NCBI RefSeq assembly: GCF_002927275.1
Contig: NZ_PRKW01000002.1
Coordinates: 248,001 to 312,000 of the forward strand
From: Arthrobacter pityocampae
GTDB lineage: Bacteria > Actinomycetota > Actinomycetes > Actinomycetales > Micrococcaceae
Direction of reading: 5' to 3'
DNA length: 64,000 nucleotides
The position numbers and the translations under genes are program-made. Shown piece by piece: positions 33,188 to 45,948 of the stretch (position 1 is the stretch's first letter; each line of letters opens with the position of its first letter). The notes under the pieces were generated by a model. The model worked only from the letters and a program-made list of their open reading frames with translations, was not told where the DNA came from and searched no databases.

Positions 33188-34678
33188 CTACTTCTTCTTG
33201 ACGGGCCAGGGACCGACGCCCTCCTTGATGTAGGACGTGTGGTCGTCGGGCAGCTGGCCGGCGTCGGTGATGTCGCCGACGCGGTGCACCTTCAGGGAGT
33301 TGGTGGAACCGGCCTGTCCGGGAGGGGACCCGGCGGCGATGACCACGAGGTCGTCCACCTCGACGAGGCCCTGCTCGAAGAGGACGCGGTCCACCTGGGC
33401 GGTCATCTGGTCCGTGTGCTCGACGAACGGGACGAGCCGGGGCTGGACGCCCCAGATGAGGGACATGGCGTTCAGCGTCGACTGCACCGGGGTGAAAGCG
33501 AAGACCGGCTTCTTGGGGCGCAGGCGGGACAGGCGCCGTGCCGAGTCGCCGGACTGGGTGAACGTGCAGATGTACTTGGCGTCGAGCTGGTCGGAGATCT
33601 CGACGGCGGCGCGGGTGATGGCGCCGCCGCGGGTCTTCGGCTTGCTGCCGAGCGGGGGGACCCGCTCGAGGCCGTGGCGCTCGGTGGACTCGATGATGTC
33701 GGCCATGGTGCGGACCGTCTCCATCGGGTACTTGCCGACGCTCGTCTCGCCCGAGAGCATGACGGCGTCCGCGCCGTCGAGGACGGCGTTGGCGCAGTCG
33801 GAGGCCTCGGCGCGGGTGGGGCGCGGGTTGTCGATCATGGATTCGAGGACCTGCGTGGCGACGATGACGGGCTTGGCCCAGCGGCGGGCGAGCTCGACGG
33901 CGCGCTTCTGCACGATCGGGACGTCCTGCAGGGGCAGTTCGACGCCGAGGTCACCGCGGGCCACCATGATGGCGTCGAACGCGTCGATGATCTCCTCGAG
34001 GGCGTCGACGGCCTGGGGCTTCTCGATCTTGGCGATGACCGGGACGCGGCGTCCCTCTTCGTCCATGATCTCGTGGACGCGCTTGACGTCGCCGGCGTCG
34101 CGGACGAAGGACAGGGCGACCATGTCGACGCCGATCTGGATGGCCCAGCGGAGGTCGTCCTCGTCCTTCTCGCTGAGGGCGGGCACGTTGACGGCCACGC
34201 CGGGCAGGTTGATGCCCTTGTTGTTCGAGACCATGCCGCCGATGACGACCTCGGTGACGACCTTGACGTCGTCGACCTCGGTGGCGCGGAGGGTGACCTT
34301 GCCGTCGTCGATGAGGAGCAGGTCGCCGACGTTGACGTCGTGGGGCAGGCCCTTGAACGTCGTCGAGCAGATCTCCTGCGTACCCTCGATGTCCTCGACG
34401 GTGATGGTGAAGACGTCCCCGGGGGACAGCGCGTGGGGGCCGTCGACGAACCGGCCGAGGCGGATCTTCGGGCCCTGCAGGTCGGCGAAGATACCGACGG
34501 GCTTGCCGAGCTCCGCCGACGCACGCCGGACGTTCTCGTAGGTGCTGCTGTGCACGGCGTAGTCGCCGTGGCTCATGTTCATCCGGGCGACGTCGACGCC
34601 CGCCTCGAGCACGGCGAGCGTGTTCTCATAGCTGGCGATTGCGGGGCCGAATGTTGCAACGATTTTTGCGCGTCTCAT
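33188..34678 (-). CDS. pyk: Pyruvate kinase
   Basis: 496 residues; transfers phosphate from phosphoenolpyruvate to ADP in the last step of glycolysis. The ATG at 34678 (MRRAKIVATFGPA) is the standard start; the upstream open frame is not protein-like. The active-site Lys is in VIAKIEKPQA, metal and substrate contacts are in VARGDLGVE, and the MLSGETSVGKYP block is intact. The C-terminal regulatory domain is complete. TAGGCT is 7 nt before the ATG, so the mRNA is probably leaderless, separate from the gltD transcript that ends 60 bp upstream. Confidence 0.97.
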   Translation of the reverse strand: MRRAKIVATFGPAIASYENTLAVLEAGVDVARMNMSHGDYAVHSSTYENVRRASAELGKPVGIFADLQGPKIRLGRFVDGPHALSPGDVFTITVEDIEGTQEICSTTFKGLPHDVNVGDLLLIDDGKVTLRATEVDDVKVVTEVVIGGMVSNNKGINLPGVAVNVPALSEKDEDDLRWAIQIGVDMVALSFVRDAGDVKRVHEIMDEEGRRVPVIAKIEKPQAVDALEEIIDAFDAIMVARGDLGVELPLQDVPIVQKRAVELARRWAKPVIVATQVLESMIDNPRPTRAEASDCANAVLDGADAVMLSGETSVGKYPMETVRTMADIIESTERHGLERVPPLGSKPKTRGGAITRAAVEISDQLDAKYICTFTQSGDSARRLSRLRPKKPVFAFTPVQSTLNAMSLIWGVQPRLVPFVEHTDQMTAQVDRVLFEQGLVEVDDLVVIAAGSPPGQAGSTNSLKVHRVGDITDAGQLPDDHTSYIKEGVGPWPVKKK

Positions 34679-34685
34679 GAAACCT

Positions 34686-34691
34686 AGCCTA
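34686..34691 (-). promoter_or_regulatory. -10-like TAGGCT, leaderless pyk
   Basis: TAGGCT, 7 nt, then ATG of pyk at 34678. Confidence 0.5.
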
Positions 34692-34737
34692 GTCGTGTTG
34701 GTCGGAGGGAAAGTCGGAGGAAAAGTGGTGGCAGCCC

Positions 34738-36187
<1,450 letters not shown>

Positions 36188-36195
<8 letters not shown>

Positions 36196-39100
36196 CGGTT
36201 ACCTCCAGGATCTTGGTCCACGCCTCTTCGCCGTCGGGGTCGAGACCCTGCTCGACGGCGGTGGCGCGGGCGTCCAGCACCGCGGCGTAGTCGCGCGGCA
36301 GGACCTTGGTGAATCGTGCGATGGTGTCCTCGAAGGAGCCGAGGAGGCTCTCGGCGAGGGTGGACCCGGTCTCCTCGACGTGCCGGATGAGCAGCTGCCG
36401 GACGATCTCGACGTCCTCCGCGTCGAGGCCGACGAGCAGCAGCTCGCCGTTCTCGAGGCTCTGCCGGTTGACCCGGGCACGGTCGAGATCCAGGACGAAC
36501 GCCGTGCCGCCGGACATGCCGGCGCCGAAGTTCCGGCCGGTCCGGCCGAGGATGAGCGCCTGGCCGCCGGTCATGTACTCGCAGCCGTGGTCGCCGATGC
36601 CCTCGGCGACGGCGGTCGCCCCGGAGTTCCGGACGAGGAAGCGCTCCCCCACCTGTCCGCGCAGGAACATCTCGCCGCTGGTCGCCCCGTAGCCGATGAC
36701 GTTGCCGGCGATCACGTTGTGGTCGGCACGGAACACGTTGGCGCGGTCGGGGCGCACGATGATGCGCCCCCCGGAGAGCCCCTTGCCCACGTAGTCGTTG
36801 GAGTCGCCGAGGAGCCGGAGGGTGATACCGGCGGGCAGGAACGCGCCCAACGACTGCCCGGCCTGCCCGGTGAGCGTCACGTCGATGGTGTTCGTGGGGA
36901 GCGTGTCGAGCCCGAAGGTGCGGGTGACCTCGTGGCCGAGCATCGTGCCCACCGAACGGTCCGTGTTGACGACGTCGACCGAGATCCGCACGGGCGCGCG
37001 GTGGAGCAGCGCGTCGGCGCTCATCTCGATGAGCTTGTTGTCGAAGTGCTGGTCCAGTTCGTGGTTCTGCGGCAGCATGTTCCGCAGCGGCTCCCCCGTG
37101 CCGAACTCGTTGCCGCGCAGGATGGGCTCGAGGTCCAGGCCGTCGGCCTTCCAGTGCTCGATCGCCTCCCGGGCGTCGAGCAGCTCGCTGTGGCCGATGG
37201 CCTCCTCGAGGGTCCGGAAGCCGAGCTCGGCGAGGAGCTCGCGGACCTCCTCGGCGATGAACTCGAAGAAGTTGACGACGAACTCGGGCTTCCCCGTGAA
37301 GCGGCTGCGGAGCTCCGGGTTCTGCGTCGCGACCCCCACGGGGCAGGTGTCCAGGTGGCACACGCGCATCATGATGCAGCCGGAGACCACGAGCGGCGCC
37401 GTGGCGAACCCGAACTCCTCGCCGCCCAGCAGGGCCGCGATGACGACGTCGCGCCCCGTCTTGAGCTGGCCGTCCACCTGGACCACCACGCGGTCGCGGA
37501 GGCCGTTGAGCATCAGCGTCTGCTGCGTCTCGGCCAGGCCGAGTTCCCAGGGGACGCCGGCGTGCTTCAGGGAGTTGAGCGGGCTGGCGCCGGTCCCGCC
37601 GTCGTGCCCGGACACCAGGACGACGTCGGCCTTGGCCTTCGTGACGCCCGCCGCGACCGTGCCGATGCCCACCTCGGAGACCAGCTTCACGTGGACGCGG
37701 GCGCTCGGGTTGGCCCGCTTGAGGTCGTAGATGAGCTGGGCGAGGTCCTCGATCGAGTAGATGTCGTGGTGGGGCGGCGGGGAGATCAGGGCGACGCCGG
37801 GCGTGGAGTGCCGCGTGCGGGCGATCCACGGGTAGACCTTCTGGCTCATGAGCTGCCCGCCCTCGCCGGGCTTGGCCCCCTGCGCCATCTTGATCTGGAT
37901 GTCGTCCGCGTTGGTCAGGTAGAGGCTCGTGACGCCGAACCGGCCGGAGGCCACCTGCTTGATCGCGGAGCGGCGCTCCGGGTCCAGCAGGCGGTCGACG
38001 TCCTCGCCGCCCTCGCCCGTGTTGGACTTGGCGCCGAGGCGGTTCATCGCGATGGCGAGCGTCTCGTGGGCCTCCTGCGAGATGGAGCCGTAGCTCATGG
38101 CGCCGGTGGAGAACCGCTTGACGATGGACGAGACGGGCTCCACCTCGTCGATGGCGATCGGCGCGCGGGCGTCGCCGCGGAGCCGCAGCATCCCGCGGAG
38201 CGTCATGAGGTCCTTCGACTGGTCGTCGACGCCGCGCGTGTAGGCCTTGAAGATGTCGTAGCGCCGTTCGCGGGTGGCGTGCTGCAGGCGGAAGACGGTC
38301 TCCGGGTTGAAGAGGTGCGGCGGGCCCTCGCGGCGCCACTGGTACTCGCCGCCGTTGTCGAGGCCGCGGTGCGGGTCCTCGATGCCGTCCTCGGGGTAGG
38401 CGCTGTCGTGCCGGGCCGCGGTCTCGGCGGCGACGACGTCGAGGCCGATGCCGCCGAGCTGCGTCTGGGTGCCGTGGAAGTACTCGTCCACGAGCTCCTG
38501 CGACAGACCGAGCGCCTCGAAGGTCTGCGCGCCGCAGTAGGAGCTGACGGTGGAGATGCCCATCTTGGACATGATCTTCAGGACGCCCTTGCCGAGACCC
38601 TTGATGAGGTGCGCGACGGCGGCCTCCGCGCTGACGCCGGTGATGTCGCTGTTGCGGACCAGTTCCTCGCAGCTCTCCATCGCCAGGTACGGGTTCACGG
38701 CGGAGGCGCCGTACCCGATCAGCACCGCGACGTGGTGGACCTCGCGGACGTCGCCGGCCTCGACCACGAGGGAGGTCTTGGTGCGGGTGGCGCTCCGGAG
38801 GAGGTGGTGGTGGACGGCGCTGGTCAGGAGCAGGGACGGGATGGGGGCCCACTGCGCGTTCGAGTCGCGGTCGGAGAGGACCACGTACTCGACGCCGCGG
38901 TTCAGGGCGCTGGAGACCTGCTCGCAGATCTCCGCGAGGCGGGCGCGCAGGGCGGCCTCGCCGCCGTCGTGCCGGTACAGCCCGCGGACGCGGACGGTCA
39001 GGCGGTCGCCGTCGTCGGTCTCGAGGTTGGCGATCTTCGCCAGCTCGTCGTTGGTGATGACGGGGAACTTCAGGGCGATCTGCTTGGAGCGGACCCGGCC

Positions 39101-40816
39101 GGTGGACAGCAGGTTGCCGTCGGGGCCGATCGTGACGCCCATGGAGGTGACGAGTTCCTCGCGGATGGAGTCCAGCGGCGGGTTCGTGACCTGGGCGAAG
39201 GACTGCACGAAGTAGTCGAAGAGCAGGCGCGGCCGCTTGGACAGGACCGCGATGGGCGTGTCCGAGCCCATGGCGCCGAGGGGTTCCGCTCCGGTCTTCG
39301 CCATGGGGCCGAGCAGGATGCGCAGCTCCTCCTGCGTGTACCCGAAGGTGCGCTGGCGCCGGCTGATGGACGCCTTCGTGTGGATGACGTGCTCGCGTTC
39401 GGGGAGGTCCTCGAGCTGGATCAGGTTCTCCTTGACCCACTCGCCCCACGGGTTAGCGGCGGCGATCTCCGCCTTGATCTCCTGGTCCTCGATGAGCCGG
39501 CCGGCCTCGGTGTCGACGAGGAACATCTTGCCCGGGGAGACGCGGCCCTTGCGGACCACGCGGGAGGGTTCGACGTCGAGCACGCCCACCTCGGAGGCCA
39601 GGATGACGAGGCCGTCCTCGGTGACCCAGTAGCGCGCGGGGCGCAGGCCGTTGCGGTCGAGGACGGCGCCGACGAGGCGGCCGTCCGTGAAGGACACCGC
39701 GGCGGGCCCGTCCCACGGTTCCATGAGCATGGAGTGGTACTGGTAGAAGGCGCGGCGCGCGGGATCCATGGTGGCGTGGTTCTCCCACGCCTCCGGGATC
39801 ATCATCATGATCGAGTGCGTGATGGGCCGCCCCGAGAGGGTCAGGAGTTCGGCCACCTCGTCGAAGGTCGCGGAGTCGGAGGCGCCCGGGGTGCAGATGG
39901 GGTAGAGCTCCTCCGGAGCGTCCCCCAGCAGCGGGTTGGACAGCTGCGACTGCCGGGCGCGCATCCAGTTGCGGTTGCCCTTCACCGTGTTGATCTCGCC
40001 GTTGTGGGCGATGGTGCGGAAGGGCTGGGCGAGCGGCCAGGACGGGAACGTGTTGGTCGAGAACCGGGAGTGGACGATGCCGAGGCAGGTCTTGAAGCGC
40101 TCGTCGGAGAGATCGGGGTAGAAAGGCTCGAGCTGGGCGGTGGTCAGCATGCCCTTGTAGACGATGGTCCTGGAGGACAGCGACGGGAAGTACACCCCGT
40201 ACTTGTTCTGCGCGCGCTTCCGGACCCGGAACGCCTTCGCGTCGAGGTCGGAGGCGTCGCCGTCCAGGGGGGCGAGGAAGAGCTGCACGAAGTGCGGCAT
40301 GCACGCACGGGCCATGGCGCCGACGAGATCGGCGACCACGGGCACCACGCGCCAACCGAGCACCTCGAGCCCCTCGGCCTCGGCGAGCGACTCGAGGCCG
40401 GCCCGCGCGGTGGCCTGCTCCTTGTCCTCGGTCGGGAGGAAGGCGGTCCCCACGACGTAGGAGCCTGCGGATGGCAGGTGGAAGTCGACGACGGCGCGGA
40501 AGAACTCGTCCGGGATCTGGGTCAGCAGGCCCGCGCCGTCGCCGGTGCCCTCGTCCGCTCCGACGGCACCGCGGTGCTCGAGGTTGCGCAGGGCGGTCAG
40601 GGCGGCGTCGACGATGTCGTGGCCGGGTTCACCGCGGAGGGTCGCGATGACGGCGAGGCCGCAGGCGTCCTTCTCGTTCTCCGGGTCGTAGAGGCCCGTG
40701 GCCTCGGGGACGGAGGCGAAGCGCGTGAACGGCGAGATCACGCCGGCGTCGTCCGTCCCGGGTGTCGTGGCCTCCGGGGCGGCCTCGGGCGGCGTTTCTG
40801 GTGTCGCAGCAGTCAT
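36188..40816 (-). CDS. gltB: Glutamate synthase large subunit
   Basis: 1542 residues; converts glutamine and 2-oxoglutarate to two glutamates. The Ntn-type glutaminase domain starts at Cys52 in DACGLAVIA after a propeptide. The FMN/2-oxoglutarate synthase domain carries [11 protein letters not shown]-type contacts (seen as [12 protein letters not shown]). The 3Fe-4S cluster is [12 protein letters not shown], and a C-terminal glycine-rich beta-helix domain with repeated GG motifs follows. Ammonia travels in a tunnel between active sites. Its start has a GGAAGG site and a leader of about 330 bp after lgt. Confidence 0.98.
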
Positions 40817-41148
40817 CAGATCAGGATCCTTCCCCCATGATGGAGCGTCGGGAGGGGACAGCCTTTGGCCCCGGGCGCCGCTGTCTGGGAGCGGTCGCCG
40901 TCATGTGTGTCTCGAGTCCCAGCACCTGTGCCGGTGGCGCCCGGCGCTGTTGGCGGGCTGTTGCTGCGGGCGTCAGGCACCCGTGGCGGCGATGGTGGTG
41001 CTGGTCCGGAGGGTGATCCGGCCGTCGCACCTGAGGTCCACAACGGTGTGGTGTTGCGTCCTTGAGGGGCGGTGGCCCGGGGACTGCTGTCGGGGTCCGA
41101 CTCCCGCGGCTCCGCTTGCGCGGGGGCCCGAGTACACGAATCGCCTAC
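40817..41148 (-). promoter_or_regulatory. 332-bp leader between lgt and gltB
   Basis: No recognised gene. It probably holds the gltB leader. The only structured item I can point to is a 22-codon GTG-started frame at 40973-41041. No sigma-70 pair and no known riboswitch motif was seen. Confidence 0.4.
40973..41041 (-). CDS. Possible upstream leader peptide of gltB
   Basis: A 22-codon frame from GTG 41041 to TGA 40973 on the gltB strand. It reads V-D-L-R-C-D-G-R-I-T-L-R then a Thr/Ser/Ala-rich end. Nearly every codon ends in G or C, like real genes here. There is no Gln or Glu run that would suggest classic attenuation, and no clear SD. Could be chance. Confidence 0.28.
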   Translation of the reverse strand: MDLRCDGRITLRTSTTIAATGA

Positions 41149-42270
41149 TCAGGAACCGTCTGTTTCGGACAGATTACCACGGCGGTTCTGCCCGCCCTGC
41201 CCCGTGTCCGAGGCGTGGCTACCTGTCGCTGAAGCGTTATCGGACGCGGTTCCGGCAGCCGTGTCGGAGGGACCTGCGGACCCCGCTAGGGCGGCTGTCC
41301 CCGGCCCCTTGGGCGTCCCGCCCGGGGTCTCGGTGGCGGGTGTCGAGGCGTCGTCGCCGGCGGGACGCGTCGGGGCCCCGTCGTCGACGGCGTCGGCGGG
41401 TGCCCGGCCGGGCAGGTACACAGACAGCTCCTCGTCGGGGTCCCGCGTGAGCGTCAGGTAGAGGAGGATGGCGACGGACACGAGGAACACGGCGATGCTG
41501 GTCCACACGTTCAGGCGCTGGGTGATGCCGAAGAGCGTGATCATCTCGGCGTCGTCGATGCGGAGCGCCTCGATCCAGACGCGCCCCAGTGTGTAGTAGG
41601 CCGCGTAGAGCCAGAACATGCGGCCGCCGCGCAGCGTGATCTTCCGTGACAGCAGCAGCAGCAGGCCCACACCGGCGAGGTTCCACAGGAGTTCGTAGAG
41701 GAACGTGGGGTGGAAGAGCGTGCCGGGGTCCGCGCCGGGAGGGAAGTTCGCGTTGTCGGCGTCGATCTCGAGGCCCCAGGGCAGCGTGGTGGGCGAGCCG
41801 AAGAGCTCCTGGTTGAACCAGTTGCCGAGGCGCCCGACCGCCTGGGCGAGCAGCACCCCGGGCGCGGCGGCGTCGGCGAACGCGGAGAGCTTGACGCCAG
41901 CGCGCCGGGCACCGATCCAGGCGCCGACGGCACCGAGCGCGATCGCGCCCCAGATCCCGAGGCCGCCCTGCCAGATCTGCGGGATGCGCGCGAGGTCCCC
42001 GTCCGGGCCGAAGTAGGCGTCCGGTGAGGAGACCACGTGGTAGAGCCGTCCGCCGACGATGCCGAACGGGATGGCCCAGATGGCGATGTCCCACACCGCG
42101 TCGGCGTGGCCGCCGAAGGAGACGAAGCGCTTCTGGGTGAGCAGGAGCGCCAGGATGATGCCGGCGAGGATGCACAGGGCGTAGGCGTGGATGGTCACGG
42201 GCCCGAGGCTGAAGCTCGCCCAGTCCGCGGGCGGGCTGGGGATCGAGGCGGCGAGGCGGCCGCCGATCAT
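41149..42270 (-). CDS. lgt: Prolipoprotein diacylglyceryl transferase
   Basis: 373 residues, multi-pass membrane enzyme that moves diacylglycerol from phosphatidylglycerol onto the lipobox Cys of exported lipoproteins. The Lgt signature GRLGNWFNQELFGSPT is intact and seven hydrophobic segments are visible. The last 85 residues are Ala/Pro/Thr/Asp-rich and probably disordered, an extension common in actinobacterial Lgt. The ATG overlaps the trpA stop (ATGA), so lgt is translated with the trp operon. Confidence 0.96.
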   Translation of the reverse strand: MIGGRLAASIPSPPADWASFSLGPVTIHAYALCILAGIILALLLTQKRFVSFGGHADAVWDIAIWAIPFGIVGGRLYHVVSSPDAYFGPDGDLARIPQIWQGGLGIWGAIALGAVGAWIGARRAGVKLSAFADAAAPGVLLAQAVGRLGNWFNQELFGSPTTLPWGLEIDADNANFPPGADPGTLFHPTFLYELLWNLAGVGLLLLLSRKITLRGGRMFWLYAAYYTLGRVWIEALRIDDAEMITLFGITQRLNVWTSIAVFLVSVAILLYLTLTRDPDEELSVYLPGRAPADAVDDGAPTRPAGDDASTPATETPGGTPKGPGTAALAGSAGPSDTAAGTASDNASATGSHASDTGQGGQNRRGNLSETDGS

Positions 42271-43103
42271 GCGGTCGCCTTGCCCGTGCCGGTGCTCAGT
42301 TCGCGGGTGAGCTCGGCGACGCCGTCCACTCCGCCGTCGCGCAGGGCGGCGACGAGGGCGGTACCGACGATCACGCCGTCGGAGTACGCGCCGATCTCAC
42401 GCACCTGGGCGGAGGACGAGACTCCGAGTCCCACGCAGACCCGCTCCGCCCCGGCGGCGTGGGCGGCGTCGACGACGGCGCGTGCGGCGGCACCGACGGA
42501 GGTCCTCGCGCCGGTCACGCCCATGACGGAGACGGCGTAGACGAAGCCCCTGCTGGCGTCGACGGTGGCCTGCATGCGCTGCGGGGACGTGGACGGCGCC
42601 ACGAGGAACACGCGGTCGAGGCCGAACTCGTCGGAGGCCGCGAGCCATTCGGAGGCCTCGTCGGGGACGAGGTCCGGCGTGATGAGGCCGGCACCGCCGG
42701 CGGCGGCGAGGCGCTCGGCGAACGCGCGGACGCCCATGCGCATGACCGGGTTCCAGTAGGTCATGACGAGGACGGCGGCGTTGGTGGCGCTCGTGATGCC
42801 CTCGACGACGTCGAAGATCCGGGGGACGGTGAAGCCCTTGTCCAGCGCCTCGACCGTCGCTTCCTGGATGACGTGCCCGTCCATGACGGGGTCCGAGTAC
42901 GGGATGCCGATCTCGATGAGGTCCACGCCGTTCTCAGCCATGGCGATGCCGGCGTCGATGGTGGTCTGGACGTCGGGGAAGCCGGCGGGCAGGTAGCCGA
43001 TGAGGGCGGCGCGGCCTTCGCTGCGCGCCTTCTCGATGGCGGCCGCGGCCTTGGATCCGGTGGCGGGGCCGGTGGATGCCGTGGTGGCGGGATGCGTGGT
43101 CAC
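42267..43103 (-). CDS. trpA: Tryptophan synthase alpha chain
   Basis: 278 residues. It cleaves indole-3-glycerol phosphate to indole, which passes to TrpB. The catalytic Glu is in [11 protein letters not shown] and the catalytic Asp follows in PVMDG. Phosphate loops GVTGAR and VGLGVSS are intact. It overlaps trpB upstream (4 nt) and lgt downstream (4 nt). Confidence 0.97.
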   Translation of the reverse strand: MTTHPATTASTGPATGSKAAAAIEKARSEGRAALIGYLPAGFPDVQTTIDAGIAMAENGVDLIEIGIPYSDPVMDGHVIQEATVEALDKGFTVPRIFDVVEGITSATNAAVLVMTYWNPVMRMGVRAFAERLAAAGGAGLITPDLVPDEASEWLAASDEFGLDRVFLVAPSTSPQRMQATVDASRGFVYAVSVMGVTGARTSVGAAARAVVDAAHAAGAERVCVGLGVSSSAQVREIGAYSDGVIVGTALVAALRDGGVDGVAELTRELSTGTGKATA

Positions 43104-44464
43104 AGCTGTTCACCCTCCTGGGCGATTTCCTGCTCGGCACTGTCGTCCGGGAGGAGGTCGAAGTATTCCGCGGCGGTCGCCACGTCCTTGTCACCGCGGC
43201 CTGAGAGGTTGATGACGACGATCTTGTCCGACGCCTTCTCCCCCGGTCCGAGGTCCGCCGCGAGCCGCTGCCCCACCTTGATGGCGCCCGCGAGGGCGTG
43301 CGCGGTCTCGATGGCCGGGATGATCCCCTCGGTCTGGCTGAGGATCTTGAAGGCGTCCATCGCCTCGGCGTCGGTGATGGGCTCGTAGTGCGCCCGCCCG
43401 ATGTCGGCGAGGTAGGCGTGCTCGGGGCCGACGCCGGGGTAGTCGAGGCCCGCGGAGATGGAGTGGGACTCCATGGTCTGGCCGTCGTCGTCCTGCATGA
43501 GGTAGGACCGCGCCCCGTGCAGCACGCCCGGGCGGCCCAGGGTGATGGTGGCCGCGTGGCGGCCGGTCTCGACGCCGTCGCCGCCGGCCTCGAAGCCGTA
43601 CAGGGCGACGTCGCGGTCGTCGAGGAAGCCGTGGAACATGCCGATGGCGTTCGAGCCGCCGCCGACGCACGCGCAGACGGCGTCGGGGAGCTTGCCCGTC
43701 TGCTCGAGGATCTGCTCCCTCGCCTCGTCGCCGATCACCTCGTGGAAGTACCGGACCATGGACGGGAACGGGTGGGCGCCCGCGGCGGTGCCGAGCAGGT
43801 AGTGCGTGGTCTCGACGTTCGCCACCCAGTCGCGCAGGGCTTCGTTGATGGCGTCCTTGAGTGTCTGGGAGCCGTTGGTGACGGGGATGACCGTGGCGCC
43901 GAGCAGCTGCATGCGTGCGACGTTGAGCGCCTGGCGGCGGGTGTCCTCCGCGCCCATGTAGACGACGCACTCGAGTCCGAGGAGGGCGGCCGCCGTCGCG
44001 CTGGCGACGCCGTGCTGGCCGGCGCCGGTCTCCGCGATGACGCGGGTCTTCCCCATGCGCTTGGCGAGCAGGGCCTGACCCAGCACGTTGTTGATCTTGT
44101 GCGAGCCGGTGTGGTTGAGGTCCTCGCGCTTGAGGAAGACGCGCACGCCGCCGCAGTGTTCGGCGAAGCGCTGCGCCTCGGTGAGCAGGGAGGGCCGGCC
44201 GGCGTAGTTCCTGTTGAGTTCGGCGACCTGCGCCGTGAACCCGGGGTCCGCCTTGGCCGTGTCGAAGGTGTCCTGCAGTTCGTCGAGCGCGGCGATGAGC
44301 GACTCCGGCATCCATCGTCCGCCGTACGCGCCGAAGTAGGGACCGGGGGCGTGGCGGAGGCTCTCGTCGTGGCTGAGGAAGGCCTCGGCCGTTCCGGCGT
44401 CGATGGCGTCCTCCGCCCGGACGCCGGTGCCTTCGTGGCCTGTGTCCTGCTGCGTATCGGTCAT
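43100..44464 (-). CDS. trpB: Tryptophan synthase beta chain
   Basis: 454 residues; joins indole and serine using PLP. The PLP Lys is in [12 protein letters not shown] and the Gly-rich phosphate loop is [10 protein letters not shown]. The ATG at 44464 (MTDTQQDTG) is chosen; an upstream frame of 60 codons is not protein-like. The N-terminal 40 residues are variable in this family. A 151-bp gap separates it from trpC. Confidence 0.97.
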   Translation of the reverse strand: MTDTQQDTGHEGTGVRAEDAIDAGTAEAFLSHDESLRHAPGPYFGAYGGRWMPESLIAALDELQDTFDTAKADPGFTAQVAELNRNYAGRPSLLTEAQRFAEHCGGVRVFLKREDLNHTGSHKINNVLGQALLAKRMGKTRVIAETGAGQHGVASATAAALLGLECVVYMGAEDTRRQALNVARMQLLGATVIPVTNGSQTLKDAINEALRDWVANVETTHYLLGTAAGAHPFPSMVRYFHEVIGDEAREQILEQTGKLPDAVCACVGGGSNAIGMFHGFLDDRDVALYGFEAGGDGVETGRHAATITLGRPGVLHGARSYLMQDDDGQTMESHSISAGLDYPGVGPEHAYLADIGRAHYEPITDAEAMDAFKILSQTEGIIPAIETAHALAGAIKVGQRLAADLGPGEKASDKIVVINLSGRGDKDVATAAEYFDLLPDDSAEQEIAQEGEQL

Positions 44465-44615
44465 GACTTCAGCGTTCCTGTCCTGTTGGTCCTGACCCGG
44501 CCGGTGGTGCCGCCCGGGTCCCTCGCGGACCGGGGTGGCCGGTCCGTGTACTGCTTCGTCGGCCCGTCGGGGCGAGCCGCGTGAACCTGCGCGCCGTGCC
44601 GCCGGAGAAGATCCG

Positions 44616-45443
44616 TCAGCCGTGCGCCGGAGCGTCCAGGGCACGCCAGGCGGCCCCGCCGACGCGCGTGAACTCGCCGATCGTCGCCGCAGGGTCGCTG
44701 TGGCGCACCAGCGCCTCCCCCACTAGGACCGCGTGCGCGCCGCCGGCGGCGTAGTCGGCCACGTCGGCGGCGTCCCGCACCCCTGATTCGGCGATGACGA
44801 CGGTCCCGGATGGGACGAGGTGCGCGAGTTCCGCGAAGACCTCCCGGTGGATGTCCAGCGTCTTCAGGTTGCGCACGTTGACGCCGATGATCACGGCGCC
44901 GGCAGCGACGGCGCGGCGCACCTCCTCGACCGTGTGCGTCTCGACGATCGCGTGCATCCCGAGCTCGGCGGTGAGCGCGAGGAACGCGCCCAGCTCCTCG
45001 TCCGTGAGCGCCGCGACGATCAGCAGGACGACGTCGGCGCCGTGGGCGCGCGCCTCCCAGATCTGGTACTCGTCCACCGTGAAGTCCTTGCGGAGCACGG
45101 GGAGGGCCACGGCCGAACGGACGGCGTCGAGGTCGGCGAGCGAGCCGCCGAACCGCCGCTGCTCCGTGAGCACGGAGATGACGGCCGCGCCGCCCTGCTC
45201 GTACCGGGCCGCGAGGGCGGCCGGGTCCGCGATGTCCGCGAGGGCGCCCTTGGACGGGCTGCTGCGCTTGACCTCGGCGATGACCGCCACGGCTCCGCCG
45301 CGTCCGGCGCCCAGGGCATCGAACGCGTCGAGGGGTGCTGGGGCCGCGAGGGCGGCCGCGCGCACGTCGTCGAGAGGCAGTGCCCGGCGGCGCTCCGCGA
45401 GGTCCTCGCGGACGCCGTCGATGATGTCGTCGAGGACCGTCAT
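44616..45443 (-). CDS. trpC: Indole-3-glycerol phosphate synthase
   Basis: 275 residues, TIM barrel. The active-site Lys is in [11 protein letters not shown], the catalytic Lys in LRKDF and Glu in IVETHT. NVRNLKT and IAESGV complete the phosphate site. The ATG at 45443 abuts the previous stop with no gap. No trpF (PRAI) is nearby; in many actinobacteria PriA does that step for both His and Trp. Confidence 0.97.
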   Translation of the reverse strand: MTVLDDIIDGVREDLAERRRALPLDDVRAAALAAPAPLDAFDALGAGRGGAVAVIAEVKRSSPSKGALADIADPAALAARYEQGGAAVISVLTEQRRFGGSLADLDAVRSAVALPVLRKDFTVDEYQIWEARAHGADVVLLIVAALTDEELGAFLALTAELGMHAIVETHTVEEVRRAVAAGAVIIGVNVRNLKTLDIHREVFAELAHLVPSGTVVIAESGVRDAADVADYAAGGAHAVLVGEALVRHSDPAATIGEFTRVGGAAWRALDAPAHG

Positions 45444-45749
45444 CTAGTGGCCGTTGTTCTTGAGCTTCGATCCACCCACGCCGTAGCCGATCTTGCGCAT
45501 GACGAAACCGACGATCAGGCCCACGAACATGACGCCGATGCCGCCCCAGAACAGGAGGGTGCCGAAGTCGAAGTTGCCCGGGGTGCTTGCGAGGATGTAG
45601 GCGAAGGAGGCGATCGCGGCGCCGGCCAGCATGATCAGCACGCAGGTCCACGCGGCGGGGCTGTTACCGTGGCCGATCGTCTCGTCACCCATCTGGGCGT
45701 GGGTCGCCGGGGTGTTGCGGGTGGCGCTGGCGCTGGTCTCGGATGCCAT
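45444..45749 (-). CDS. Small membrane protein of trp operon (HGxxPAAW type)
   Basis: 101 residues, two membrane helices around VLIMLAGAAIASFAYILA and WGGIGVMFVGLIVGFVM. The GHGNSPAAWT motif just before the first helix, and the tail GYGVGGSK, mark the actinobacterial family linked to trp operons (DUF6704-like). Function unknown. The ATG has AAGGAGAT upstream. It lies directly before trpC with no spacer, so co-translation is likely. Confidence 0.85.
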   Translation of the reverse strand: MASETSASATRNTPATHAQMGDETIGHGNSPAAWTCVLIMLAGAAIASFAYILASTPGNFDFGTLLFWGGIGVMFVGLIVGFVMRKIGYGVGGSKLKNNGH

Positions 45750-45948
45750 GGGTAATCTCCTTCGAACGGGTCGTCTCCCATTCTGCCACTGATGGGCCGA
45801 CGCCACGGCACGCTGCCGGCTCTGGCGGCGCCGTCGGGCTCGCCGGGACGGGTAGGCGGGCGCGGGTCGGCGCGCGGGGTCGGCGACGGCGTCGCGGGCG
45901 TCGTCGGGCTCGCCGGGACGGGTGAGCGGGCGGGACGCGCGCTGCCGG

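Noticed and set aside
44461-44615. Possible trpM-like small gene between trpC and trpB
   Set aside because: The frame ending at the trpB start has no ATG or GTG start in the gap, and no similarity to TrpM that I can see.
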